A DNA stretch of 64,000 bases. Source: Paenibacillus taichungensis. Lineage in GTDB: Bacteria; Bacillota; Bacilli; Paenibacillales; Paenibacillaceae. Below the pieces are notes generated by a model that worked only from the letters and a program-made list of their open reading frames with translations, had not been told where the DNA came from and did no database searches. Numbering within the stretch: position 1 is the first letter of the stretch; each line of letters begins with the position of its first letter. Positions 43,495 to 52,172 of this stretch are shown here, in pieces. The DNA is taken from contig NZ_QEVW01000010.1 in NCBI RefSeq assembly GCF_003287275.1, forward strand, positions 1-64,000, in the 5' to 3' direction. Position numbers and translations under genes: made by a program.

Positions 43495-45090
43495 TTGCTG
43501 AGTTACACGATGAAAATGGTTATTTTCCCGCTAGGATGTCTGCTTGTTATACTGTCCTCTTATTTTTTAGGGCTTACTTCCCACCTTGTGTTAATGATAT
43601 GTGCTGGTGCGTTATTTGTGGCAAGTGTGTATAAGGAAAAACAGTATCCGGTATTGCGTAACTTTCATTGGATCTTTCTTGGCATATTCCATTATTTCAG
43701 TGAACTTAACTGGTGCAATATGTTGTATTACCTGCTCATCATGTCGATGATTCAGGATAAACAGCGGATTACGCAGACGTTACCCATTTCAATGTTGATT
43801 GTATTTGAATATACCGTGATTCGGCTATCGTATGTGACGATAGATACATATAGTTTGCTAGTGTCGATATTTGACATGTTAACTGCAATTGTCATTATTT
43901 TTTTGTATCATACCTTGCTTAACAGCGAAGCAGAGAAGCGCAGACTTCGGGAGGAAAATCATTTTCTAACCCTTCATGATCCGCTCACTGGATTGCTGAA
44001 TTACGAGGGATATATGAACATACTGAAGAAGACAGTGGACGAGCAACCATCTTTTTTGCTGATTATCATGAACATTCAGAATTTCAATGGATTTGATAAA
44101 GAGGTTGAAGACAACTGGAGTCATGTAATCAAAGCGACAGGCGAGAGTGTTTTGAAACAGTTTGCAGATGCATATGGCATATCTCGGTATGCGGGGGATC
44201 GTTATGCTGTCGTTTTGCCTGAAATACAAAATATCGAAGAACGCATGGCGTTACTGCTGTCCGGGGAGTTAAGGGGCTTACAAATAAACTACAGCATATC
44301 CCTATATCCTGGCATGTCCGAGACGTTGCAACACTTTATCGCGGTGTCGGAGGAGAGGATGTTGCAGCAGCAGCGCAGCAAATGGTTAAAAAACGGAGAG
44401 GAGGTCTTCCGTTCCGAAAGACTTCGGGCTGTTGGTGAGTTAGCCGCGGGCATGGCTCATGAAATTCGCAACCCCCTGACTGCCATTCGTGGTTTCCTGC
44501 AGCTTTCTCGGGGACAGGCCTTCAATATCGCTCCATGGTATGAGGTCATTATGGGTGAGATCACACGGGTAACAGAGCTGACGGCTGAGTTTTTACAGTT
44601 CTCCAAGCCGCATGCCAATCACATGAAACCTGAACGAGTAGAGCTGTGTCTTGAACGGGTCATGTCGTTAACCGGATCGGATGCAGCATCACGGGGGCAT
44701 CGAATTACACTGGAGATGACAGGTGAGTCGGTCGTGGTCAATATGGATCGGGACAAGATCGTACAGGTTCTGATTAATCTGATTCGTAATGCTTTTGAAG
44801 CGATGGAAGATCCGGGTGAAGTGCATATTGATTTGCATCATGATGGTGAGAAGGCGCTTATCTCGATTACCGATACGGGCAGCGGTATCCCTGAGAACTC
44901 TCTGGTGACGATCTTTAATCCATTTTATACGACAAAGGAAGAAGGTACAGGACTTGGACTGGCACTCTGTCAGAAAATCGCTCAGGATCATCATGGCAAA
45001 ATCACCGTTCATAGTGAAATGGGGATTGGCTCTACATTTACCCTTCATTTACCAACAAATAAAAACGCTGAACTGCTCCCCGTCAAGTAG
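43495..45090 (+). CDS. Membrane histidine kinase with degenerate GGDEF domain
   Basis: 531 residues starting at TTG after the GGGGGCGAGG site. Five or six membrane helices (1-140), a short coiled segment, then a GGDEF-like domain (about 152-300). It keeps LHDPLTGLLNYEGY but has AGDRY (233-237) in place of GGDEF, so diguanylate cyclase activity is not expected. HisKA with His322 (GMAHEIRNPLTAIRGFLQL) and HATPase_c (NLIRNAFEAM, DTGSGIP, GTGLGLALC) follow. The kinase half resembles sporulation kinases (KinB/KinD type). No response regulator gene is adjacent. It shares a duplicated promoter with the lpxCDA operon downstream and ends at its own terminator. Confidence 0.9.
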   Translation: MLSYTMKMVIFPLGCLLVILSSYFLGLTSHLVLMICAGALFVASVYKEKQYPVLRNFHWIFLGIFHYFSELNWCNMLYYLLIMSMIQDKQRITQTLPISMLIVFEYTVIRLSYVTIDTYSLLVSIFDMLTAIVIIFLYHTLLNSEAEKRRLREENHFLTLHDPLTGLLNYEGYMNILKKTVDEQPSFLLIIMNIQNFNGFDKEVEDNWSHVIKATGESVLKQFADAYGISRYAGDRYAVVLPEIQNIEERMALLLSGELRGLQINYSISLYPGMSETLQHFIAVSEERMLQQQRSKWLKNGEEVFRSERLRAVGELAAGMAHEIRNPLTAIRGFLQLSRGQAFNIAPWYEVIMGEITRVTELTAEFLQFSKPHANHMKPERVELCLERVMSLTGSDAASRGHRITLEMTGESVVVNMDRDKIVQVLINLIRNAFEAMEDPGEVHIDLHHDGEKALISITDTGSGIPENSLVTIFNPFYTTKEEGTGLGLALCQKIAQDHHGKITVHSEMGIGSTFTLHLPTNKNAELLPVK

Positions 45091-45120
45091 ACCGTTTAAT
45101 AAACAAAAAATGGATCGTTT

Positions 45121-45158
45121 AGAAACCTTAGCTCGGATGACATGCTAAGGTTTCTTGT
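45121..45158 (+). terminator. Terminator of the histidine kinase gene
   Basis: AGAAACCTTAGC (45121-45132) pairs perfectly with GCTAAGGTTTCT (45144-45155) and runs into TT. It isolates the kinase transcript from the second copy of the leader. Confidence 0.88.
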
Positions 45159-45223
45159 TATGCTGATCTTTGGCGAAGCTTTTTCAGCGTACTTGCGGAT
45201 CATCTTATTCTCAGCGACATATC

Positions 45224-45330
45224 CATGTGAATTTGACGAGCCTCCAAATATCGACAACATCAGCTAATCGTAATCGATATAATACATGTAAATAGGATCC
45301 GAATATGAGAATTATGTCAAAGGGGGGCGA
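45224..45330 (+). repeat. Copy 2 of the ~106-bp duplicated promoter/leader, before lpxC
   Basis: The same sequence as 43383-43488, 1841 bp downstream, in the same orientation and position relative to the start codon. TATAAT lies at 45278-45283 and the ribosome site AAAGGGGGG at 45319-45327. The conservation includes untranslated leader and Shine-Dalgarno, not coding sequence. Confidence 0.9.
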
Positions 45331-45334
45331 TGCT

Positions 45335-46165
45335 ATGTACCAAAAAACGATTCGTAATAGTTTTACATTAGACGGCATTGCTGTACATAGTGGGAATTTG
45401 TCAGCGATAACTCTGCATTCTGCACAACCAAACACAGGTATTGTTTTTAGAAGAGTGGATGTAGATCCATATGAAATTATTGAAGCTAGAATCGGTAATG
45501 TATCCAATACGGAACGTTGCACACAGCTTAAAAACATGCATGGATACACCGTATCTATGGTTGAACATACATTGTCTGCAATTCGAGGGATGGGCATTGA
45601 TAACGTGATTATTGATGTTAATGGTGAAGAATTACCTATTTTTGATGGCAGCTCTACCAATATTGCAACCAAGATTTCAGAAGTTGGCCATCTGCAGCAA
45701 GAAGTCAAAATAAAGTACCTTCATTTACAACAAAAAATTAGAGTTGAGCACGGTAATTCTTTTCTTGAAGCTCATCCCTCTTCTATGATCTCCTATTGCG
45801 TCTGTTTTAAAAATGAACATAAAATTGCATACCTCTCGGATCAAACAATCAATTTTAATTTTATAGATAACAATTACTTAACTGAAATTGCGCCAGCTAG
45901 GACATTTTGTTTTGAAGAAGAAATAATGTACTTAAAAAGCAAAGGTTTAATTCAAGGAGCTTCTTTAGACCATGGAATAGTTATAGGTGAAAAGGAAATT
46001 TATCCCGATTTACGTTTTTCTGATGAATTGTCTCGTCACAAGCTGCTGGATCTTATTGGCGATTTAGCTCTGAATCCTCCTTTTCATGCAAAAATCATAG
46101 GATCGGGAACGTCTCATTATTTGAACACTCTTTTTGCTCAAGAATTATTAAATAATCTAATTTAA
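45335..46165 (+). CDS. lpxC: UDP-3-O-acyl-N-acetylglucosamine deacetylase
   Basis: 276 residues from the ATG eight bases after AAAGGGGGG. It removes the acetyl group from UDP-3-O-acyl-GlcNAc, the committed step of lipid A synthesis. Zinc and catalytic residues are all present: Glu77 and His78 (VEHTLSAIRGMGIDN), Thr190 (ARTF), His235-x3-Asp239 (RHKLLDLIGDL) and His261 (SGTSHYLN). They match E78, H79, T191, H238, D242 and H265 of the E. coli enzyme. It lacks the C-terminal tail of the 305-residue E. coli protein. Codon use is AT-rich compared with its neighbours: bases 45841-45900 have 16 G/C of 60, while 44701-44760 in the kinase have 30. First gene of a three-gene lpx operon. Confidence 0.93.
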   Translation: MYQKTIRNSFTLDGIAVHSGNLSAITLHSAQPNTGIVFRRVDVDPYEIIEARIGNVSNTERCTQLKNMHGYTVSMVEHTLSAIRGMGIDNVIIDVNGEELPIFDGSSTNIATKISEVGHLQQEVKIKYLHLQQKIRVEHGNSFLEAHPSSMISYCVCFKNEHKIAYLSDQTINFNFIDNNYLTEIAPARTFCFEEEIMYLKSKGLIQGASLDHGIVIGEKEIYPDLRFSDELSRHKLLDLIGDLALNPPFHAKIIGSGTSHYLNTLFAQELLNNLI

Positions 46166-46185
46166 ATACAAAAGGAGACCATATT

Positions 46186-47211
46186 ATGCCATGTAATTTG
46201 AATGAAATCTCTGAACAGTTAAATGGGATTCTAATAGGTGATGGCAATGTCGTTATAACAGGCGTAGGTTCAATTAATGCTGCTAAAGAGGGAGATATTG
46301 CTTTTGTTACGGATAAAAATCTAAATAAATTAGATCAATGTAAGGCTTCAGCTTTCATTGTGCCAGAAACGACAATAATAGAATTTAAAGTACCTGTTAT
46401 TAAGGTGAAAAATCCCCGACTCGATTTTATTCGCCTAATTGAAATGTTTAGCGAGAAAACCAAAAGCAGTGGTGTATTATCATCAGAAGCAATTGATCCT
46501 TCGGTAACGTTAGGCTGTAATGTGCAGATCGACGAATTTGCGGTAATCAAAGAAGATGTATCTATTGGGGATCATACTATTATTTCCGCGCATTCATTTA
46601 TTGGTAAGAATGTGACCATTGGAACGAATTGCTTGATCCACCCTAATGTCACTGTTCTACATGATACTTTCATCGGAGATAATGCCATCATTCACTCAGG
46701 CGCAGTGATTGGCGCTGACGGCTTTGGTTTTGAATGGGATGGTCAAAAACAAGTTAAGATCCCACATATCGGAAATGTCGTTATTTTTGATGATGTTGAG
46801 ATTGGAGCAAATACCACTATTGATCGCGGAACGATTGATTCAACAACCATTGGTAAAGGAACTAAAATGGACAACCTTATTCAAATTGGCCATAATGTTC
46901 AAATTGGTGAGCACTGCATTATCGCAGGCACAAGTGCAATTGGGGGCTCATCAAAAATTGGTAATCGCGTCATAATGGCTGGTGGAAGTGCGGTAATTAA
47001 TAATATCACCATTGGAGACGGCTGCGTTGTTTTAGCTAAAACCATGGTTACTAAAAACATGCCCGAGAACTCAATGGTGTCAGGGTATACAGCTCGCTCA
47101 CATAAGAGACAACTACGAGAATCCGCTGCACTTTCCAGACTCCCCCAAACGATAAAAAAACTAAATAAAAAACTTGATGAACTTAGCAAAACAAAGGAAG
47201 GTGCTAAGTGA
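46186..47211 (+). CDS. lpxD: UDP-3-O-acylglucosamine N-acyltransferase
   Basis: 341 residues, the same length as E. coli LpxD. The uridine-binding N-terminal domain (about 1-100: GVGSINAAKEGDIAFV, NPRLDF) is followed by a left-handed beta-helix of hexapeptide repeats (about 102-300) and a C-terminal helix. The catalytic base His236 (IQIGHNVQIG) corresponds to E. coli H239, and ADGFGF matches the family motif. It transfers an acyl chain from acyl-carrier protein to the glucosamine 2-amino group. AAGGAGACC precedes the ATG. AT-rich like lpxC. It overlaps lpxA by four bases (GTGA). Confidence 0.93.
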   Translation: MPCNLNEISEQLNGILIGDGNVVITGVGSINAAKEGDIAFVTDKNLNKLDQCKASAFIVPETTIIEFKVPVIKVKNPRLDFIRLIEMFSEKTKSSGVLSSEAIDPSVTLGCNVQIDEFAVIKEDVSIGDHTIISAHSFIGKNVTIGTNCLIHPNVTVLHDTFIGDNAIIHSGAVIGADGFGFEWDGQKQVKIPHIGNVVIFDDVEIGANTTIDRGTIDSTTIGKGTKMDNLIQIGHNVQIGEHCIIAGTSAIGGSSKIGNRVIMAGGSAVINNITIGDGCVVLAKTMVTKNMPENSMVSGYTARSHKRQLRESAALSRLPQTIKKLNKKLDELSKTKEGAK

Positions 47212-47984
47212 TACATCAGTCAGCCATTATTCATCCTACAGCAGTAATTGGGGACAATGTCGAAGTCGGACCTTTCAGTATCATTGAAGAAAATTCAAAA
47301 ATAGGTAGCGGTTGTAGGATTGGAAGTCACGTTATCATAGGGGCTAACACGGTATTGGGGGAGAATAACTATATTTCACATGGTGCCATTATCGGCTCAG
47401 ACCCACAAGATAAAAGTTACCAAGGCGAAGAATCGTATCTCATTATTGGAGATAATAATACCGTGAGAGAGTATGTCACTATATGTAAAGGCACATCAAA
47501 AGGAGATTGTTTCACGAGAGTAGGAAATAACAACTTTATTATGAATTATGCTCATATCGCACATGATGTATTGATGGGAGACCATAACGTCATCGTCAAT
47601 AATGTGCAAATTGGCGGACATGTTATTGTTGAAGACTATATCACATTTGGTTGTGGTTCTGGTGTACACCAATCATGTAACATTGGAAGGTTTGCAATGA
47701 TTGGAGCGGGAAGTAAAGTTTCACAAGATATCGTTCCATATTCTTTAGCAGATGGTCCGCGTTCGTACATACATGGTATTAATATCATTGGTCTAAGAAG
47801 AAATGGATTCTCAAATGAAGAGATAAGCACGATAAAAAAGATTAATACCATTTTATTTCGCCAAAAGCGAACGCTCGATCAATCTATTGAAGAAATAAAC
47901 AACTTGCCTCCTTCTGAATTTAAAGAACACACATTGAATTTTCTAAATAAATCTACACGCGGAATTGTACGAATGAAGCGATAA
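47208..47984 (+). CDS. lpxA: Acyl-ACP--UDP-N-acetylglucosamine O-acyltransferase
   Basis: 258 residues (E. coli 262), starting at GTG inside the lpxD stop. A left-handed beta-helix (about 5-190) and a C-terminal helical domain with the family endings IIGLRRNGFSNEEI and STRGIVRMKR. The catalytic His119 with His116 (NYAHIAHD) corresponds to E. coli H125 and H122. It 3-O-acylates UDP-GlcNAc, the first lipid A step. The ruler residues that set acyl length cannot be assigned safely. With LpxC and LpxD the expected product is UDP-2,3-diacylglucosamine; no LpxB or LpxH/I follows. A terminator ends the operon. Confidence 0.93.
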   Translation: MIHQSAIIHPTAVIGDNVEVGPFSIIEENSKIGSGCRIGSHVIIGANTVLGENNYISHGAIIGSDPQDKSYQGEESYLIIGDNNTVREYVTICKGTSKGDCFTRVGNNNFIMNYAHIAHDVLMGDHNVIVNNVQIGGHVIVEDYITFGCGSGVHQSCNIGRFAMIGAGSKVSQDIVPYSLADGPRSYIHGINIIGLRRNGFSNEEISTIKKINTILFRQKRTLDQSIEEINNLPPSEFKEHTLNFLNKSTRGIVRMKR

Positions 47985-47993
47985 AATGGAAAT

Positions 47994-48035
47994 GCCGCAA
48001 AGGTCCGGAATAAAACGGAACTTATGCGGCGTTTT
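47994..48035 (+). terminator. Terminator of the lpxCDA operon
   Basis: GCCGCA (47994-47999) pairs with TGCGGC (48025-48030), with inner TCCG/CGGA pairing, then GTTTT. Confidence 0.8.
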
Positions 48036-48061
48036 CGTCTTGTCTTTAGGGGCAAGGGGCG

Positions 48062-49888
48062 TTAATTTTGTTGACCCTGATGCAACTGATAGTAGAAACC
48101 TTGGTGTTGCAACAACTCATCATGGCTGCCTCGTTCGGCGATCTTGCCGTCATCAATAACCAGGATCTGATCGGCTTCACGAATCGTACTCAGCCTGTGG
48201 GCAATGACGAAGCTGGTGCGATCCTTCATCAAGGTGCGCATCGCTTCCTGAATCTGCATTTCGGTGCGTGTATCAATGCTGCTGGTCGCTTCATCCAGAA
48301 TAAGAATCGCAGGATCAGCGAGAATGGCACGAGCGATGGTTAACAGTTGTCGCTGTCCCTGACTTAGATTGCTGCCACCGGAAATGATCGGGGTATCATA
48401 ACCCTGCGATAATTTGCGGATGAAGGAGTGGGCATTGGCCAACTTCGCTGCTTGCTGAATCTGTTCGTCCGTTGCATCCGGTTTGCCGTAGGCAATATTG
48501 TCACGAATGGTGCCGGAGAATAGATAGGCGTCCTGTAACACAATGCCAAGTTCGCGCCTTAGCTGGTCTTTCTCCAGTTCGGAGATGTCACAGCCATCAA
48601 TGGTAATCCGTCCGCCCGTAATCTCGTAAAAACGGGGCAGCAGGTTGATGATCGTTGTTTTACCCGCTCCAGTCGGACCGACAAGTGCAATCATCTCGCC
48701 TGGCTTGGCGGTGAAGCTGACCTTTTTAAGGATTTCCCTCTCGGAGTTATACCCAAAGGATACATCTTCAAATACAACGTTACCCTGGATCTGCTGCAGT
48801 TGTTTCTTCTGTTCTTCCACATATTCACTGGGTGTATCAATAATGTGGAATACGCGCTCGGCACCTGCGATAGCTGCCTGAATCAGGTTATATTGGTTCG
48901 CCAAATCATTGATGGGCCGCTCAATCTGGCGGGAGTAAGCAAGGAAGCTAACAATCAGCCCGATGGACGTCAGATCATGATAAGCCATCCATCCACCTAC
49001 GGCTGCCAGTATGGCAAAGCCGATATTGTTCATAACGTTCATCGTTGGCCCAACCAGACCCGATACGCTTTGAGCTTGGGTACTGGACGTGCGAAGCTTC
49101 TCGTTCAGATTCTGAAAATGGTTTTGTGCCTGCTCCTGGCGGTTATAGGCTGCAACCACCTTTTGTCCGGCAATCGTTTCCTGAGCGTAGCCATTAAGCT
49201 CACCAAGCAACTTTTGCTGGGCGGTAAAATGTTTGCGTGTTCTTGAAGCGATCAGCCGAGTAGCGATCGTAATCAGGGGAACCGTGACCAGACTGAGCAG
49301 TGTCAGACGGACATCCAGGGCTAACATAATCGACAGGGAGCCAACGAGCAAGATGGCGCTGGACATCAATTGAGTTACACTTTGATTCAGCGTCGTGGAC
49401 ACGTTATCGATATCATTGGTAGCCCGGCTCATCAGATCACCGCTCTGATTTTTGTCAAAAAAACTGATTGGCAGCTGTTGCAGCCGTGAAAACAGAGCAT
49501 GACGCAAATCCTTCACAGTCAGTTGGGACACACCGATCATGACATAGGATTGAGCCCACATCATGAACGAGCCGAGGACGTATACGGTCAGCAATAACAT
49601 GCAGTCTTTCAGCAGACCGTCCGTAATTTTTGGGACGATATGTTCATTGACAGCACGGCCGAGCAGATAAGGTCCTGCCAGATTAAGTAACGTTCCAAGA
49701 GCCGTCAGTACCAGAGCGGTGATAACCCCTTTGCGATGACGTCCCATGTATGACCACACTCGGATGATGACGTGCCGGGCGTTCTTTGCTCTTACTTTGG
49801 GAACCGGACCTCGGCCGGGTGGCCCAGGTCTTCCGATCATCGGTGGGACAACGGTCTGATGGATGGAGGAAGAAGCGTTTTTAGCCAA
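48062..49888 (-). CDS. ABC exporter half-transporter, consensus ATP site subunit
   Basis: About 608 residues. AAGGAGG is eight bases before the TTG at 49888 but touches the in-frame ATG at 49897, so TTG is preferred; longer frames reach into the upstream gene. Proline-rich N-terminus (PPMIGRPGPPGRGP), six membrane helices (about 45-330) and a nucleotide-binding domain with Walker A GPTGAGKTT, signature LSQGQRQ, Walker B ILILDEATSSID and switch His IAHRLS. The complete set of catalytic residues contrasts with its partner upstream. Together they form a heterodimeric multidrug- or lipid-type exporter (YfiB/YfiC or LmrCD-like). Confidence 0.9.
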   Translation of the reverse strand: MAKNASSSIHQTVVPPMIGRPGPPGRGPVPKVRAKNARHVIIRVWSYMGRHRKGVITALVLTALGTLLNLAGPYLLGRAVNEHIVPKITDGLLKDCMLLLTVYVLGSFMMWAQSYVMIGVSQLTVKDLRHALFSRLQQLPISFFDKNQSGDLMSRATNDIDNVSTTLNQSVTQLMSSAILLVGSLSIMLALDVRLTLLSLVTVPLITIATRLIASRTRKHFTAQQKLLGELNGYAQETIAGQKVVAAYNRQEQAQNHFQNLNEKLRTSSTQAQSVSGLVGPTMNVMNNIGFAILAAVGGWMAYHDLTSIGLIVSFLAYSRQIERPINDLANQYNLIQAAIAGAERVFHIIDTPSEYVEEQKKQLQQIQGNVVFEDVSFGYNSEREILKKVSFTAKPGEMIALVGPTGAGKTTIINLLPRFYEITGGRITIDGCDISELEKDQLRRELGIVLQDAYLFSGTIRDNIAYGKPDATDEQIQQAAKLANAHSFIRKLSQGYDTPIISGGSNLSQGQRQLLTIARAILADPAILILDEATSSIDTRTEMQIQEAMRTLMKDRTSFVIAHRLSTIREADQILVIDDGKIAERGSHDELLQHQGFYYQLHQGQQN

Positions 49889-51602
49889 ATTGAACATCCT
49901 CCTTCCGCTGCTGCGAATAATAGATGGCTTGGTAATGTGACGAATGGGCCATGAGATGTTCATGTGTACCACTTGCCACGATTTCTCCTTCATCAAGCAC
50001 GTAAATACAGTCTGCATCCTTTACAGAAGAGATCCGTTGTGCAATCAAGAAGGTGGTACTATTTTTCATTAGTGAATGCAGCGCCTTCTGAATGATTGCT
50101 TCGGTACGCAGATCGACGGCACTGGTGCTGTCGTCCAGAATCAGAACCTCCGGTTGCATGAGCAGGGCACGGGCGATAGAAATCCGTTGTTTCTGCCCAC
50201 CTGAGAGATTGACCCCGCGCTGGCCCAGCTCCGTGTCATATCCATCTTTCAGATTCATAATAAAATCATCAGCCGCCGCCGCTTGAGCTGCGGCACGCAG
50301 TTCAGCTTCCGTTGCATCAGGTCTGCCAAAGCAGATGTTATCCCGGATACTGCCACTGAACAGGATGGATTCCTGTAATACGATGGACACACGGCTGCGA
50401 AGATCCTGTAGATCCCAGTTACGCACGTTCACTCCATTCACGAGCACTTCACCCTGTGAGGCATCATACAAGCGGGGGATCAGCTGTACAAGTGATGTTT
50501 TGCCTGATCCTGTAGATCCGAGCAGAGCCACTTTTTCTCCCGGCCGAGCCGTCAGTGTAATTCCGGAGAGTGTATGTTCTCCATCATAGCGGAAATAGAC
50601 ATCCCTGAATTCCACCTGACCTGCTCCTTTACGAGACATATCATCTCCCGATTGAATATCAGGCTGGGTGTGAAGCACCTCGTTGATGCGTGTTGCAGAT
50701 ACTTTCGCGCGGGAGAAGCTCATCATCATCATGCCGATTGAAGTGAGCGACGAGAGTACAACGGTTACGTAGTTGATAAAAGCAATCAAATCCCCGGCGG
50801 CAATATCGCCTCCCACCACCTGAAAGCCTCCAAACCACAGCACCGCTACAATGGTTGCATTCAGCATCAGGCTTAATACCGGTGCATTCAGCGATACGAT
50901 GCGCCAGGCTTTCACTGCGGTATGGGTATAATCTTCATTGGCTTGCTGAAAACGCTTCTTCTCCTGACGTGCGCGTGCAAAAGCTTTGACGACACGAATG
51001 CCGGCCAGATTTTCCTGAAGCACCGCGTTCACCTTGTCGAGCTTGTTCTGAACGCTGGCGAACAGCGGATAGGAAGCGGATATGAGGATGTATAAGATGA
51101 TAAACAGAATCGGTACGGACAAAATGAGAATGAGCGCCAGTTTGACACTGATCGTAAACGCCATAATAATACTGCCGATAATCAGCATCGGCGAACGGAT
51201 AAACATACGCAGAAGCATCTGTACAAAGGTCTGCATCTGGGTGATATCACTCGTCAGACGAGTGATAAGCGAGCCCTCCTGGAAGGTATCCAGATTACGG
51301 AACGAAAACTTCTGGATATGATCAAATAATTCCTGGCGCAGATCGGTGCCGTATCCAACAGCAGCTTTGCTTGAAAACAGCGTACATCCTGCACCGCCAA
51401 CCCATCCGATTAACGCAAAAAGAAGCATAAACAAACCTGTAGTCACAATGTGGGACAGGTTCCCTGCAAGAACACCATCATCCACAATGCTGGACATCAG
51501 CTTGGGTTGAAGCAGATCCATGGCAACCTCAAGGACCATGAGCAGCGGTGCAAGAATGGCCGCTGACTTATACGGGGTAAGAAATCGTTTTAACGTCCAC
51601 AA
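49881..51602 (-). CDS. ABC exporter half-transporter, degenerate ATP site subunit
   Basis: 573 residues with six membrane helices and a nucleotide-binding domain. Walker A GSTGSGKTS, signature LSGGQKQR and Walker B VLILDDSTSAVD. The catalytic Glu after Walker B is Asp and the switch His is Gln (IAQRISS), so it supplies the degenerate site of a heterodimer. It overlaps the downstream partner by eight bases, giving coupled translation. A MarR regulator gene lies 70 bp upstream and probably controls both. Cargo is not predictable from sequence. Confidence 0.9.
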   Translation of the reverse strand: MWTLKRFLTPYKSAAILAPLLMVLEVAMDLLQPKLMSSIVDDGVLAGNLSHIVTTGLFMLLFALIGWVGGAGCTLFSSKAAVGYGTDLRQELFDHIQKFSFRNLDTFQEGSLITRLTSDITQMQTFVQMLLRMFIRSPMLIIGSIIMAFTISVKLALILILSVPILFIILYILISASYPLFASVQNKLDKVNAVLQENLAGIRVVKAFARARQEKKRFQQANEDYTHTAVKAWRIVSLNAPVLSLMLNATIVAVLWFGGFQVVGGDIAAGDLIAFINYVTVVLSSLTSIGMMMMSFSRAKVSATRINEVLHTQPDIQSGDDMSRKGAGQVEFRDVYFRYDGEHTLSGITLTARPGEKVALLGSTGSGKTSLVQLIPRLYDASQGEVLVNGVNVRNWDLQDLRSRVSIVLQESILFSGSIRDNICFGRPDATEAELRAAAQAAAADDFIMNLKDGYDTELGQRGVNLSGGQKQRISIARALLMQPEVLILDDSTSAVDLRTEAIIQKALHSLMKNSTTFLIAQRISSVKDADCIYVLDEGEIVASGTHEHLMAHSSHYQAIYYSQQRKEDVQFG

Positions 51603-51672
51603 TGGGAAAAATCACCTCATTTGATATGAAATCATCATGTAGCAAATATGGATGCATACAGATGAATCTCAC

Positions 51673-52107
51673 TTAATATTCTCGCAGATTCTGAACCATG
51701 CGCTGAGCGAGAGCTGACATCAGCTGCGATTCCTCGGGTGTAAAATCTTTCTGGGCTTGGCGATCAAGCTCTTGGAATACTTCCCTCAGGTCTTTAAGTG
51801 CGGCACGGCCCTGATCGGTCAGATAGACACGCAGACTGCGCAGGTCCTTCGGGTCGGCTTCACGCCGTATAAACCCCGAGCTTTCCATACGTTTCAGCAT
51901 TACCGTCACCGTTGCAGGGGCGCGGCGAAGCTGTTCAGCCAGGTGTTTCTGGGTCTGACCATCTTCCCGTTCAAGCTGGAACAGCAGCGGCGGTTGTCCT
52001 GGATATAACTCAGGGTGGTTGACGAGCTTCTCATGAACCTTGTAACGATGTAGCTTGACGAGTTCTGATAATTGGCCCATCAACCGTTCATTTCGAGCTG
52101 ATTTCAT
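51673..52107 (-). CDS. MarR-family repressor of the ABC exporter operon
   Basis: 144 residues from the ATG that follows AAAGGATGG by eight bases. Upstream in-frame ATGs would place the promoter and operator inside the gene, so the short form is preferred and fits the normal MarR length. The winged helix-turn-helix (about 40-110) has QKHLAEQLRRAPATVTVMLKRMESSGFI followed by the wing D-x-R (DPKDLRS). It probably represses itself and the exporter by binding the palindrome at 52128 until an inducer is present. Confidence 0.9.
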   Translation of the reverse strand: MKSARNERLMGQLSELVKLHRYKVHEKLVNHPELYPGQPPLLFQLEREDGQTQKHLAEQLRRAPATVTVMLKRMESSGFIRREADPKDLRSLRVYLTDQGRAALKDLREVFQELDRQAQKDFTPEESQLMSALAQRMVQNLREY

Positions 52108-52127
52108 AAGTGCTTCCATCCTTTTAA

Positions 52128-52139
52128 TTAGTCGACTAA
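52128..52139. promoter_or_regulatory. MarR operator palindrome
   Basis: TTAGTCGACTAA is a perfect 12-bp palindrome, with partial symmetry beyond it, starting 5 bp downstream of the -10 of the marR-type promoter. Its position over the transcription start suits a repressor site. Confidence 0.75.
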
Positions 52140-52143
52140 CTAA

Positions 52144-52172
52144 ATGATAAGTTTCATTTGACATATCGTCAA
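52144..52172 (-). promoter_or_regulatory. Sigma-A promoter of the marR-ABC operon
   Basis: On the minus strand TTGACG (52172-52167), 17 bp and TATCAT (52149-52144) form a good promoter just upstream of the palindrome. Confidence 0.75.

Noticed and set aside
43383-45330. Direct repeats as ends of a mobile element carrying the kinase
   Set aside because: The repeats are promoter and leader sequences aligned to start codons, not short target duplications, and no transposase or inverted ends are present.
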